Below, piece after piece: positions 1 through 9,636 of a stretch of DNA of 64,000 nt. Source of the stretch: CAVUMR01 sp963742715 (lineage in GTDB: Bacteria > Actinomycetota > Actinomycetes > Mycobacteriales > Micromonosporaceae); NCBI GenBank assembly GCA_963742715.1, contig CAVUMR010000002.1, positions 2,480,001-2,544,000 on the forward strand, read 5' to 3'. How positions within the stretch are numbered: the first letter of the stretch is position 1; each line of letters opens with the position of its first letter. The notes below the pieces were generated by a model that did not search any database, was not told the origin of the DNA, and worked only from the letters and a program-made list of their open reading frames with translations. A program made the translations under genes and the position numbers.

Positions 1-229
1 GCGGTCGGGCGTCGGCGGCCGCGGCGAACACGGCCATCAGCCAGAACGCCGGCGGTACCGCGGACAGCCCGGCCGAGGAGATCAGTACCGGCTCGGTCTG
101 CGCGCCGAGGAAGCCGGCCAGTGCCCCGGCGGTGACCGCGGCCCCGGCGAGGCTGACCGCCACGACGTAACCGAAGAACGCCCACTCGTGTCCGGGCGGC
201 GCCGAGTTGCGCAGCGACGTCGGCTCCAT
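1..229 (-). CDS. Membrane protein of unknown function, N-terminal part only
   Basis: Only the first 76 codons are in the window; the gene runs off the left edge. The ATG (229-227) is preceded by an AAGGGGGT-like ribosome binding site. The protein starts with a short polar segment (MEPTSLRNSAPPGHEW). Two hydrophobic stretches follow, about residues 17-42 and 50-72, rich in Ala, Val, Gly and Leu, which look like the first two transmembrane helices of a polytopic membrane protein. I do not recognise the family and cannot assign a function from this fragment. It shares strand with ligA but is separated from it by about 260 bp in which I see no gene. Confidence 0.6.
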   Translation of the reverse strand, partial: MEPTSLRNSAPPGHEWAFFGYVVAVSLAGAAVTAGALAGFLGAQTEPVLISSAGLSAVPPAFWLMAVFAAAADARP

Positions 230-488
230 GCCACCCCCTTCAGACGTCAGCCGACGTGTCGGCTACGGCGCCGTGCACCCCCCGATGACGGCGTCCTTCC
301 CCCGCGACCCGCAGTGCGGGCGTCGCGTCCCGTTCTTCACAACGACGTCACAAATGGGCGGTGACGCGCACACCGGAGTATGACCGTGAGCGGTGCCCGA
401 TGGGGGGACACCCGACATAAAGCGCGATATCGCGACGACGGCGCGCGGGGACCCGGCCATCGCCCGACAACGGGAACCGGCCGGCGCC

Positions 489-2622
489 CTACTCCTCGAC
501 CTTGGCGACCGCGCGAGCGGCGTCCGGACCCTGGTCGAGCAGCACGTCCAGGCCGTCCTCATCCAGGATCGGCACCTTGAGCTGTACCGCCTTGTCGTAC
601 TTGGAGCCCGGCGTCTCGCCCACCACGACGAAACCGGTCTTCTTCGACACGCCGCTGGTGACCTTCCCGCCGCGGTTCTGGATCGCCTCGGTCGCCTGGT
701 CCCGGGAGTACCGGCTGAGCGAACCGGTCACCACCACGGTCAGGCCCTCGAGCGGCCGGGGGCCGGAATCGGACCGCTCCTCCGCGAGGCGTACCCCCGA
801 GGCCCGCCATTTCTCCACGACCTCGCGGTGCCAGTCCACCTCGAACCAGTCGCGGACGGCGACCGCGATCGTCGGACCCACGCCGTCGACCGCCGCCAGC
901 TCCTCCTCGCTGGCCGCGAACATCCGGTCGATCGAGCCGAACTCGCGGGCCAGCGCCTGCGCGGCGGTCGGCCCGACGTGCCGGATGGACAGCGCCACCA
1001 GCACCCGCCACAACGGACGGCTCTTGGCCTCGACCAGGTTGGCCAGCAGCTTCACGCCGTTCGCGCCGAGCGTGCCGTCCTTGTTGACGAAGAAGTCGAC
1101 CCGCTTGAGCGTCTCTTCGTCCACATCGAACAGGTCGCCCTCGTCGCTGATCTCGCCGGATTCGAGCAGCGCGACGCCGGCCTTGTAGCCGAGCACCTCG
1201 ATGTCGAACCCGCCGCGGCCGGCCAGGTGGAACAGCCGCTCCCGCAACTGGGCCGGGCAGGACCGGCTGTTGGGGCAGCGGATGTCGGCGTCGGCTTCCT
1301 TCTCCGGCCGCAGTTCGGAGCCGCACTCCGGGCAGTGGGTCGGCATCTCGAACTCGCGCGCGTCGTCGGGGCGCAGGTCGGCGACCGGCCCGAGCGATCT
1401 CGGGGATCACGTCGCCCGCCTTGCGTACCACCACCGTGTCGCCGATCAGCACGCCCTTGCGCTCGACCTCGTGCGCGTTGTGCAGCGTCGCGTACGCGAC
1501 CGTGGAGCCGGCCACCCGTACCGGCTCCAGCTCCGCGTACGGGGTGACCCGGCCGGTGCGCCCGACGTTCACCTTGATGTCGAGCAGCTTGGTGGTGACC
1601 TCCTCCGGCGGGTACTTGAAGGCGATCGCCCAGCGCGGTGCCCGGCTGGTGGAGCCGAGCCGGCGTTGTACCGACACCTCGTCGATCTTGATGACCACAC
1701 CGTCGATCTCGTGCTCGACGTCGTGCCGGTGCTCGGCGTAGTGCGCGATGAACTCCCGCACCTCGGCCATGGTGGACACCACGCTCCACCGCTTGGAGGT
1801 GGGCAGGCCCCAGGCGGCGAGCGCCCGGTACGCCTCGGACTGCCGGGTCGCGGCGAAGCCCCGCAGCGCGCCGATCCCGTGTACCACCAGGTGCAGCTGC
1901 CGGGACGCGGTGATGCGCGGATCCTTCTGCCGGAGCGAGCCGGCGGCGGTGTTGCGCGGGTTCGCGAACGGCGCCTTGCCCTGCTCGACCAGCTGCGCGT
2001 TGAGCTCGCCGAACAGCTCCACCGGGAAGAACACCTCGCCGCGTACCTCGAGCAGCTCCGGCACCGGGAACTCGTCGGTACCGGTGAGCCGGTCCGGTAC
2101 GTCCTTGACCGCGCGGACATTCGGCGTGACGTCCTCGCCGGTACGCCCGTCACCGCGGGTCGCGCCGCAGGTCAGCCGGCCGTTGGTATAGGTGAGATTG
2201 ACCGCCAGGCCGTCCACCTTCAGCTCGCACAGGTAGGTGACCGGACCACCGGCATCCCGTTCGATCCGGGCCGCCCAGGCGTCCAGTTCCTCGTCGTCGA
2301 ACGCGTTGTCCAGGCTGAGCATCCGCTCGGCGTGCGCGACCGGGGTGAACTGGGTGGCATAGGTGCCGGCCACCTTCTGGGTCGGCGAGTCCGGGGTGCG
2401 CAGGGCCGGGAACTCGTCCTCGATGGCTTCCAGGTCGCGCAGCAACCGGTCGAACTCGCCGTCGGTGACGACCGGTGAGTCGAGCACGTAGTAGCGGTAG
2501 CGGTGCTCCTCGATCTCCTGGGCGAGCTGGGCGTGCCGCTCGCGGGCCTCGGCCGGCGGCTCGGCGCCGGCCTGCGCCTGCTGCGCCGCGGTCGGGGTCT
2601 CCGCAAAGACGTCCTCACTCAC
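489..2622 (-). CDS. ligA: NAD-dependent DNA ligase LigA, with an apparent +1 frameshift near 1394
   Basis: Seals nicks during replication and repair using NAD+. The GTG at 2622 is chosen because AAGGGG lies about 9 nt upstream and the Ia domain follows soon after. Visible in order: Ia/adenylation domain with HRYRYYVLD and catalytic Lys135 in ELKVDG; OB-fold region; four-Cys zinc finger (CPECG, then CPN...CPA); helix-hairpin-helix repeats (VDGVGPTIA); C-terminal BRCT domain (TGSLSRYSRDQA, GSKYDKA). The reading frame breaks after GDVIPEI: one extra base around 1393-1396 moves the downstream half (zinc finger, HhH, BRCT) into another frame. With that base removed the protein is about 710 aa, normal for LigA. 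As LigA is essential in bacteria, a sequence error is more likely than a true null. The gene order after it (MetE-like, mnmA, cysteine desulfurase, etfAB) resembles mycobacteria. Confidence 0.93.
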
Positions 2623-2794
2623 CGCGCCCAACCCCTTCCGCGTCCCCGGCCGGCACGAGCCGGTCAGCACACTCCCGGCCGCAATCGTGCCCCTCGATCC
2701 ACCCGCAACCTAGCCGGCACCGCCGACATCCCGCCTGGCAGCCGGCCGGAAATGGGCCGGCCGGGGCGGCCGCACCATCCGCAGGGCCCACTGC

Positions 2795-2885
2795 ACTCCC
2801 CGGCCCGGCGGCGGCGGGCCACCCGGGGACTCCCCGGCCCGGCGGCGGCCGGCCACCCGGGGACTCCCCGGCCCGGCGGCGGCGG
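2795..2885. repeat. Tandem repeat, about 2.7 copies of a 34-bp unit
   Basis: Units begin with ACTCCCCGGCCCGGCGGCGG at 2795, 2829 and 2863; the first two are full length and differ at one base, the third is partial. They lie in the roughly 395-bp spacer between divergently transcribed ligA and the GGDEF/EAL gene. I see no coding potential of their own. Replication slippage in a GC-rich spacer is the simplest origin. Confidence 0.85.
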
Positions 2886-3017
2886 GGCGGCCGGCACCCC
2901 GGTCCGGTGCTGAGGTCGGCACCCGAGCTGCACCGGATCCACACCAGATCTTGCGCCCGGCGAATCGGATAGTGCGAGGGCGGCCGCTTCCCGCGTCGGC
3001 TGAGGAAGGCAGGTGGG

Positions 3018-5609
3018 ATGACCGACCCGAGCCACCTGACCCCGGAAACCGGGCACAACGGCACCGGACACCGCACCGCCGCACACCCCGATGCCGGACA
3101 CCCCGACGCCGCACACCCCGACGCCGCACACCCCGACGCCGGGCACATCGACGCCGGGCACAACGGCGCCGGACACCCCACCGGTCCCCTCGACGCCCCG
3201 CTCCGCGCGCACCCCGCCGGCCCGGTACCCCCGACGGGTTGGGGTTTCGCTCCGGACCTTCGGATCGCGGGCTGGCTGACGTACATCATCAGCTGGCTGG
3301 CCGCGTCGGCGAGCATGGCGGTGCTGCCGCAGCGGCTCGGCCGGACGGTGTTCCTGGCCCTGGTCTGCTCGATGATGGCGGCCGGCCTGGCCGGCATCCG
3401 GCGCTACCGGCCGGACTCGCGGCGGGCCTGGCAGCTCGTCGCCGCCGGCGGCTTCGCGGTCGCGCTCGGCTTCTTCGGCCGGACCGCGTACGAGCTGCGC
3501 ACCGGCAGTCCACCGGCGATGCCGTCGCTGCTCGACCTCCCGTTCGCCGCGGCGTACCCGCTGTTCGCGGCGGGACTCTGGGCCCTGGTACCGAGGCCGA
3601 AACGCGAGCGCAACGGCGACCTGCTGGACCTGACCATCGTGACCGGGACGCTGGCCGGCCTGTACTGGGTGTTCGTGGTGGTACCGATGCTCGCCAACCC
3701 GGAGCTGTCCCGTTCGCTGCTGCTCACCGGGCTCGGCTACGCCATCGGCAACACGGTGGTACTGGCCGGCATCGTCCGGGCGCTGATCCACGCGCGGTTG
3801 CGCACGCCGGCCCTGCTGCTCCTGGTCGCCGGACTGGTGGCGATGCTGGTCGCGGACAGCCTGTTCCTGCGGCACCTGGCCACCAGCGATCCGCTACCCG
3901 GGGTGGTCACCGCGGTCTGCTGGTCGCTGGCGTACCTGCTGATCGGCGCGGCCGCACTGCACCCGTCGATGGCCGCCCGGTACGACCGGATCACCGCACC
4001 GGACCAGGTGCTGACCACCCGACGACTGGTGGCGTTCGCGCTGCTCTCGACCCTCGCCCCGGCCGAGTTCGGATACCTCGGCATCACCCACCGGAGCACC
4101 CTGTCGATCGTCGTACTCGCGCTGGTCACCGGCCTGGTCACCGTGCTGGGGCTGGTACGGACCGGGCAGCTCGCCGGGGTGGCGCGGCGGCGTACCGAGC
4201 GACTCGACGAGGCCGCGGCGGTGCTCGGGGCCACCCGCCGGGAGGGCGCGGCACTGGCCCGCCAGCTCACCCGGCGCGCCGCGTACGACCCGCTCACCGG
4301 CCTGCCCAACCGGGCCACGCTGCTGGAACGCCTGGAGACCACGCTCAGCCAGCCCGGCGACGACGGTACCCACGCCCTGGTACTGGTCGGTCTCGACGGC
4401 TACTCCGACATCAACGACGCGTACGGGCGCAGCGTCGGCGACGAGCTGCTGCTCGACGTGGTGAGCCGCCTGCGTACCAGGGTGACCGGCGGCGAGATGC
4501 TGGCCCGGGTCGACGGCGACCAGTTCGCGATGCTCCAGGAGCACGTCGGTGCCGAGCAGGCGTACGCCTTCGCGAACCAGCTGCTGGTGCTGCTGCGCGA
4601 CCCGTACCGGGTGAACCGGCACGAGATCTACGTGACCGCGAGCATCGGGGTACGGGCCATCGGCGCCGGTACGACGACGCCGGTGACCGCGATGCGCGAC
4701 ACGGAGCTCGCCCTCGCCGCGGCGAAGGACCGCGGCCGGGACCAGGTCGTCGCCTTCCAGCAGCCGCTGCGCATTGCCCGGCGCAACCAGGCCCGGCTCG
4801 CCGCGCAGTTGCGCCGCGCGCTCGCCGCCGACGAGTTCACGCTGAACTACCAGCCGGTCGTCGAGCTGGCCACCGGCCGGATCAGCTCGGTCGAGGCGCT
4901 GCTGCGGTGGCAGCCGACCGGGGGCCGGCCGGTACCGCCGGACGACTTCATCCCGGTGGCGGAGGAGTCCGGCCAGATCGTGCCGATCGGTGACTGGGTC
5001 ATCAACGAGGCCTGCGCCACCGCCCGGGAGTGGTACCCCCGGTACGGCCTGTCCGTCGCGGTGAACGTGTCCGGCCGGCAGCTGACCGAACCCGACTTCA
5101 CCGACAAGCTGTTCGCCGTCATGGCCGCCAACGACCTGCCGGGCGCCGCGCTGTCGGTCGAGATCACCGAGACCGTGCTGGTCGCCACCACCAGCGCGGA
5201 GATCGACCTGGTCACCGGTCAGCTGGCGCGGTTGCGCAAGCACGGCATCCGGATCGCGATCGACGACTTCGGCACCGGGTACTCGTCGCTGTCCTACCTG
5301 CGCCACCTGCCCGCCGACGTACTCAAGATCGATCGCAGCTTCACCAGCGTGACCGGCACCGCCGACCCCGCCATCGGGTACCACCGGACGTTCACCCGCA
5401 CGATCGTGCAGCTCGGCGACAGCCTCGGCCTCACCACGGTGGCCGAGGGCATCGAGACCCCGGAGCAGGCGGAGGCGCTGCGCGCCATGGGTTGCCGGTA
5501 CGGCCAGGGGTTCTACTTCGCCCGGCCGATGTCCGCCACCGACCTGGACCGGATGCTCGCCGCCGAACTGGATCGGATGCTCGGGGCACCAAGAGCGCAG
5601 GTCGCCTGA
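3018..5609 (+). CDS. Membrane-bound GGDEF/EAL protein, probable cyclic-di-GMP phosphodiesterase
   Basis: 863 aa; the ATG has GGAAGG about 10 nt upstream. The first 60 residues are low-complexity and histidine-rich (AHPDA-type pentapeptides). About eight hydrophobic helices (residues ~80-390) form a membrane sensor region, followed by a short coiled linker. The GGDEF domain (~430-590) keeps the fold (DPLTGLPNR) but its signature is DGDQF at residues 499-503, so cyclase activity is doubtful and it may act as a GTP-binding regulator. The EAL domain (~600-850) looks complete: EAL at 626-628, then NVSGRQL, EITE, DDFGTGYSS, LKID, AEGIET and QGF supply the metal-binding and catalytic residues. The inferred job is degradation of c-di-GMP at the membrane. 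It lies 58 bp ahead of a TrpB2-type gene on the same strand with no evident functional link. Confidence 0.9.
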   Translation: MTDPSHLTPETGHNGTGHRTAAHPDAGHPDAAHPDAAHPDAGHIDAGHNGAGHPTGPLDAPLRAHPAGPVPPTGWGFAPDLRIAGWLTYIISWLAASASMAVLPQRLGRTVFLALVCSMMAAGLAGIRRYRPDSRRAWQLVAAGGFAVALGFFGRTAYELRTGSPPAMPSLLDLPFAAAYPLFAAGLWALVPRPKRERNGDLLDLTIVTGTLAGLYWVFVVVPMLANPELSRSLLLTGLGYAIGNTVVLAGIVRALIHARLRTPALLLLVAGLVAMLVADSLFLRHLATSDPLPGVVTAVCWSLAYLLIGAAALHPSMAARYDRITAPDQVLTTRRLVAFALLSTLAPAEFGYLGITHRSTLSIVVLALVTGLVTVLGLVRTGQLAGVARRRTERLDEAAAVLGATRREGAALARQLTRRAAYDPLTGLPNRATLLERLETTLSQPGDDGTHALVLVGLDGYSDINDAYGRSVGDELLLDVVSRLRTRVTGGEMLARVDGDQFAMLQEHVGAEQAYAFANQLLVLLRDPYRVNRHEIYVTASIGVRAIGAGTTTPVTAMRDTELALAAAKDRGRDQVVAFQQPLRIARRNQARLAAQLRRALAADEFTLNYQPVVELATGRISSVEALLRWQPTGGRPVPPDDFIPVAEESGQIVPIGDWVINEACATAREWYPRYGLSVAVNVSGRQLTEPDFTDKLFAVMAANDLPGAALSVEITETVLVATTSAEIDLVTGQLARLRKHGIRIAIDDFGTGYSSLSYLRHLPADVLKIDRSFTSVTGTADPAIGYHRTFTRTIVQLGDSLGLTTVAEGIETPEQAEALRAMGCRYGQGFYFARPMSATDLDRMLAAELDRMLGAPRAQVA
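3082..3161 (+). repeat. In-frame 15-bp repeats encoding a His-rich AHPDA/GHPDA tract
   Basis: Successive 15-bp units close to CACACCCCGACGCCG encode [AG]HPDA pentapeptides near the N-terminus of the GGDEF/EAL protein. Five clear units are followed by degenerate ones (GHIDA, GHNGA). Every unit supplies a histidine, so the tract could bind metal, but slippage-derived low complexity is equally possible. Confidence 0.85.
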
Positions 5610-5667
5610 CCGACGGCCACGATGGCACTAACGTCGGCACCAGGTCGCCCCGCAGTGGAGGTGCTCG

Positions 5668-7050
5668 ATGGCTGGGTCCGCGACACAACCGACCAAGATC
5701 ACGCTGGACGAGTCCGAGCTGCCCAGGCGGTGGTACAACGTGCTCGCCGACCTGCCGAGCCCGCCGCCACCGGTGCTGCACCCGGGCACGTTGCAGCCGA
5801 TCGGGCCGGACGATCTCGCGCCGCTGTTCCCGATGGCGCTGATCGGCCAGGAGGTGTCGACCGAGCGGTACATCGACATCCCGGACGAGGTGCTCGACGT
5901 GTACCGGCTGTGGCGGCCGTCCCCGTTGTACCGGGCGCACCGGTTGGAGCGCGCCCTCGGTACCCCGGCGAAGATCTTCTACAAGTACGAGGGCGGCTCG
6001 CCGGCCGGCTCGCACAAGCCGAACACCGCGGTCGCGCAGGCCTACTACAACGCGCAGGCCGGTATCCGGCGGCTCACCACCGAGACCGGCGCCGGCCAGT
6101 GGGGCACCGCGCTCGCGTTCGCCTGCGCGCAGTTCGGGCTCGACTGCGAGGTGTGGCAGGTACGGGCGAGCTACGACCAGAAGCCGTACCGCAAGATCAT
6201 GATCGAGACGTTCGGCGGGGTGATCCACCCGTCGCCGTCGGACCTGACCGCGGCCGGCCGCAAGGTACTGGCCGAGCACCCGGACTCGCCGGGCAGTCTC
6301 GGCATCGCGATCAGTGAGGCCGTCGAGGTGGCCGGTGGCGCCGCGGACACGAACTACGCGCTGGGCAGCGTGCTCAACCACGTGCTGCTGCACCAGACGA
6401 TCATCGGCGAGGAGGCGCTGCTCCAGTTCGCCAAGATCGGGCTCACCCCGGACCTGATCGTCGGCTGTACCGGCGGCGGCTCCAACTTCGGCGGGCTGAT
6501 GTTCCCGTTCCTGCGGGACAAGCTCGCCGGCCGTACCGACGTGACGATCCGGGCGGTGGAGCCGGCGTCCTGCCCGTCGCTGACCAAGGGCACCTACGCG
6601 TACGACTTCGGCGACACGGCCGGGATGACCCCGCTGATGAAGATGCACACCCTCGGCCACGACTTCATTCCGGACCCGATCCACGCCGGCGGGTTGCGGT
6701 ACCACGGCATGTCGCCGCTGATCTCCCATGTGTACGAGCTGGGCCTGATGGAGGCGGTGGCGAAGACGCAGCGGGAGTGCTTCGAAGCGGGCGTACGGTT
6801 CGCGCGTACCGAGGGCATCGTGCCCGCGCCGGAGCCGACGCACGCGCTGGCGGCCTGCATCGAGGAGGCGCTGCGGTGCCGGGAGTCCGGCGAGGAGAAG
6901 GTGATCCTCACCGCGCTGTGCGGTCACGGGCTGCTCGACCTGGCCGCCTACGGCGCCTATCTCGCCGGCGACCTGGTCGACCACGAGCTCTCCGACGAGC
7001 AGGTCCGGGACGCGATCGCGCGGCTGCCGGAGGTGCCGGCCCCGGCGTGA
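5668..7050 (+). CDS. trpB2: TrpB2-type PLP-dependent tryptophan synthase beta-like enzyme
   Basis: 460 aa, with a GGAGGT ribosome binding site 5-10 nt before the ATG. Matches the TrpB2 (TrpB-like) group rather than TrpB1: RPSPLYRAHRLE and IFYKYEGGSPAGSHKPNTA, with the PLP-binding lysine at residue 117. The catalytic-glutamate loop reads ETGAGQWG, and the phosphate-binding glycine run is GCTGGGSNFGG. TrpB2 enzymes condense indole with serine (or phosphoserine) and often occur away from trpA; no trpA or other trp gene is adjacent here. The real substrate in this host is therefore open: indole salvage is the usual proposal. The gene is followed by a short convergent gap to the MetE-like gene. 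Confidence 0.9.
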   Translation: MAGSATQPTKITLDESELPRRWYNVLADLPSPPPPVLHPGTLQPIGPDDLAPLFPMALIGQEVSTERYIDIPDEVLDVYRLWRPSPLYRAHRLERALGTPAKIFYKYEGGSPAGSHKPNTAVAQAYYNAQAGIRRLTTETGAGQWGTALAFACAQFGLDCEVWQVRASYDQKPYRKIMIETFGGVIHPSPSDLTAAGRKVLAEHPDSPGSLGIAISEAVEVAGGAADTNYALGSVLNHVLLHQTIIGEEALLQFAKIGLTPDLIVGCTGGGSNFGGLMFPFLRDKLAGRTDVTIRAVEPASCPSLTKGTYAYDFGDTAGMTPLMKMHTLGHDFIPDPIHAGGLRYHGMSPLISHVYELGLMEAVAKTQRECFEAGVRFARTEGIVPAPEPTHALAACIEEALRCRESGEEKVILTALCGHGLLDLAAYGAYLAGDLVDHELSDEQVRDAIARLPEVPAPA

Positions 7051-7072
7051 GGTCCGGACCGGCGGCCGCGCG

Positions 7073-8140
7073 TCACTCCGCGGCCTGATCCTGGAGTCGC
7101 CGGGCCGCTTCCCGGCAGGTGACCATCGCGGCGCGCGCGTAGTCGGGGGTGGCCCCGGCCATCCCGCACGCCGGCGTCACCACCACCTGCTCGGGCAGCC
7201 TGGCCAGCGGAAACCCGAGGCGATGCCACAGTTCGCTTATCCGCGCCGCCGGGCCGGCGCTGTCCGCCGGCTTGTCCGACCCGGTCGCGGGTACGACGCC
7301 GGCGAGCAGCCCGAACCCCGCGTCCAGCGCCTCCCCCAGCTCGTCCAGCGCGGCCGCGTTCGCACCCGGGTACACGTCGAAGTCCACCGACACCCCGACG
7401 GCGCCGGCCGCGCGGATCAGCCCGACCGGTACCGACGGCGCGCAGCAGTGCACCACGACCGGCACCCCGACGGTCTCGATCACGGTGCGCAGCGCCTGTT
7501 CGGCCACGGACTCCTCGGGCGCGCGCAGCACGCCGAGCCCACTCTCGGTGGCGATGTGCCCGGCCAGTACCGCCGGCAGCGACGGCTCGTCGAGTTGCAG
7601 CAGCACCCGGCCGGCCGGTACCCGCGCGGCCACCTGGGCGACGTGCTCGCGCAGTCCTTCGGCGAGCGACTCGGTCAGGTCCCGTACCGCGCCGGCGTCC
7701 CGCAGCACCCGGCCGCCGACCGGCAGCTCCAGTACCGCCGCCAGCGTCCACGGGCCGCCCGCGGCGACCTTCACCACGCCGGTGTACCCGTCGGCCACGT
7801 CCAGCAGCGCGTCCAGGTCCCGGGCCAGCAGGTCGCCGGTACGCCGCAGGTCCCGACCGGGCCGGCTGGCCAGCCGCCAGCGCGCGGCGTACAACTCGAC
7901 CGGCATGCCCACCAGCAGCCCGGCGGTACGACCGGTCAGCTCCGCGCCCGGGCCACGGTCGGGCAATTCCGGCAGGTACGGAAAGTCCGGCAGTTCGCCG
8001 AAGACCAGCCGCAGCGCTTCGTCCGGGTCGGTGCCGGGCAGCGACCCGATTCCGGTGGCGGAACCGGCCGGCCAGGGCGCGCCGTCCGGTCGGGCAGCGC
8101 CGCTGGTCTCCGGCCCGGTGGATGATGGTGTACCGGTCAC
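7073..8140 (-). CDS. B12-independent methionine synthase C-terminal-like protein
   Basis: About 355 aa from the GTG at 8140; an in-frame GTG at 8152 is an alternative start, and the first 30 residues are poorly conserved-looking. The core is the barrel of the MetE/UROD superfamily: ATGIGSLPGTDP at the N-terminus, LQLDEPSLP, and the metal-ligand pattern VHCCAPS followed by TPACGMAG near the C-terminus. It has only one half of a full MetE (750+ aa), as do the stand-alone actinobacterial homologues I remember next to ligA. The methyl acceptor and donor are unknown; methionine synthesis cannot be assumed. It is divergent from the aldehyde dehydrogenase gene. Confidence 0.78.
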   Translation of the reverse strand: MTGTPSSTGPETSGAARPDGAPWPAGSATGIGSLPGTDPDEALRLVFGELPDFPYLPELPDRGPGAELTGRTAGLLVGMPVELYAARWRLASRPGRDLRRTGDLLARDLDALLDVADGYTGVVKVAAGGPWTLAAVLELPVGGRVLRDAGAVRDLTESLAEGLREHVAQVAARVPAGRVLLQLDEPSLPAVLAGHIATESGLGVLRAPEESVAEQALRTVIETVGVPVVVHCCAPSVPVGLIRAAGAVGVSVDFDVYPGANAAALDELGEALDAGFGLLAGVVPATGSDKPADSAGPAARISELWHRLGFPLARLPEQVVVTPACGMAGATPDYARAAMVTCREAARRLQDQAAE

Positions 8141-8223
8141 GAGCGCGCACACTACCGGTGCCGCCGACCCGCCCGGGCCGGAAACGGAGCATGATCGGCG
8201 GTACACGCGGTAAGGGAGAGGTC

Positions 8224-9633
8224 ATGGCGATTGCGACGGTGAATCCGGCGACCGGTGAGACCCTGCGGACCTACGAGCCACTCGACGACGACGCGGTACG
8301 CGAGTGCGTCGAGCGGGCGGCCGAGACGTTCCGCGACTACCGGACGGTGAGCTTCGGCCAGCGCGCGGCCTGGCTGTACGCGGCCGCCGACCTGCTCGAC
8401 AAGGAGCAGGACGAGGTGGCCCGGATGATGACCACCGAGATGGGCAAGACGATCGTGGCGGCGCGGGCCGAGGCGGGTAAGTGCGCCAAGGCGATGCGGT
8501 TCTACGCCGACAACGCCGAGGCGTTCCTGGCCGACGAGGCGGCCGACGCGGACGCGGTGAACGCGCGCCGGGCCTTCGTCCGGTACCAGCCGCTCGGCGT
8601 GATCCTCGCCGTGATGCCGTGGAACTTCCCGCTCTGGCAGGTGGTCAGGTTCGCCGCTCCCGCGCTGATGGCGGGCAACGTCGGGCTGCTCAAGCACGCG
8701 TCGAACGTGCCGCAGACCGCGCTGTACCTCGGTGAGCTGTTCACCCGGGCCGGCTTCCCGACCGGCGCCTTCCAGACCCTGCTGATCGGCAACAAGCAGG
8801 TCGAGGCGGTACTGCGTGACCCGCGGGTGGCCGCGGCGACGCTGACCGGCAGCGAGCCGGCCGGCCGTTCGGTCGGCGCGATCGCGGCCGACGAGGTGAA
8901 GAAGACCGTGCTGGAGCTGGGTGGCAGCGACCCGTACGTGGTGATGCCGTCGGCCGACCTCGAGGCGTGCGCGCAGACCGCGATCACCGCGCGGGTGCAG
9001 AACAACGGCCAGTCCTGCATCGCGGCCAAGCGGTTCATCGTGCACACCGACGTGTACGACGAGTTCACCGAGAAGTTCGTGGCCCGGATGGCGGCGCTCA
9101 CGGTGGGCGACCCGATGGACGAGGCGACCGACGTGGGGCCGCTGGCGACCGAGCAGGGCCGCGACGACGTGGAGGAGCTGGTCGCCGAGGCGGTCGGCCG
9201 TGGCGCCCGGGTGCTCTGCGGCGGGGTCAGCCCGGACCTGCCCGGCTGGTACTACGAGCCGACCGTCATCACCGACATCACCCCGGAGATGAAGCTGTTC
9301 GGCGAGGAGGTCTTCGGGCCGGTCGCGTCGCTGTACCGGGTGGGCAGCCTGGACGAGGCGATCGCGCTGGCGAACGCGACCAGCTTCGGGCTCGGCGCGA
9401 ACGCGTGGAGCAACGATCCGGCCGAGCAGGAGCGGTTCATCACCGAGCTGGAGGCGGGCGCGGTGTTCGTCAACGGGATGGTCACCTCGTACCCGGACCT
9501 GCCGTTCGGTGGCGTCAAGCGCAGCGGGTACGGCCGGGAGCTGTCCTCGCACGGCATCCGCGAGTTCTGCAACGTCAAGACGGTCTGGGTCGGCGGCCCA
9601 GCACCCGACGACCCGAACGACCCAGTCGAGTAG
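8224..9633 (+). CDS. gabD: NAD(P)-dependent aldehyde dehydrogenase, succinic-semialdehyde type
   Basis: 469 aa starting MAIATVNPATGE; the ATG at 8224 follows GGGAGAG, and an upstream in-frame ATG at 8122 has no comparable site. Full ALDH fold: MPWNFPLWQ at the cofactor site, LTGSEPAGRSV, catalytic Glu231 in LELGG, and nucleophile Cys265 in NNGQSCIAAK. The C-terminal PFGGVKRSGYGRE motif is typical of the family. The opening residues and overall pattern resemble actinobacterial NADP-dependent succinic semialdehyde dehydrogenases, which oxidise the aldehyde to succinate. No GABA transaminase is adjacent, so substrate assignment is by family only. It ends 3 bp from the convergent Uma2 gene. Confidence 0.85.
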   Translation: MAIATVNPATGETLRTYEPLDDDAVRECVERAAETFRDYRTVSFGQRAAWLYAAADLLDKEQDEVARMMTTEMGKTIVAARAEAGKCAKAMRFYADNAEAFLADEAADADAVNARRAFVRYQPLGVILAVMPWNFPLWQVVRFAAPALMAGNVGLLKHASNVPQTALYLGELFTRAGFPTGAFQTLLIGNKQVEAVLRDPRVAAATLTGSEPAGRSVGAIAADEVKKTVLELGGSDPYVVMPSADLEACAQTAITARVQNNGQSCIAAKRFIVHTDVYDEFTEKFVARMAALTVGDPMDEATDVGPLATEQGRDDVEELVAEAVGRGARVLCGGVSPDLPGWYYEPTVITDITPEMKLFGEEVFGPVASLYRVGSLDEAIALANATSFGLGANAWSNDPAEQERFITELEAGAVFVNGMVTSYPDLPFGGVKRSGYGRELSSHGIREFCNVKTVWVGGPAPDDPNDPVE

Positions 9634-9636
9634 CGC

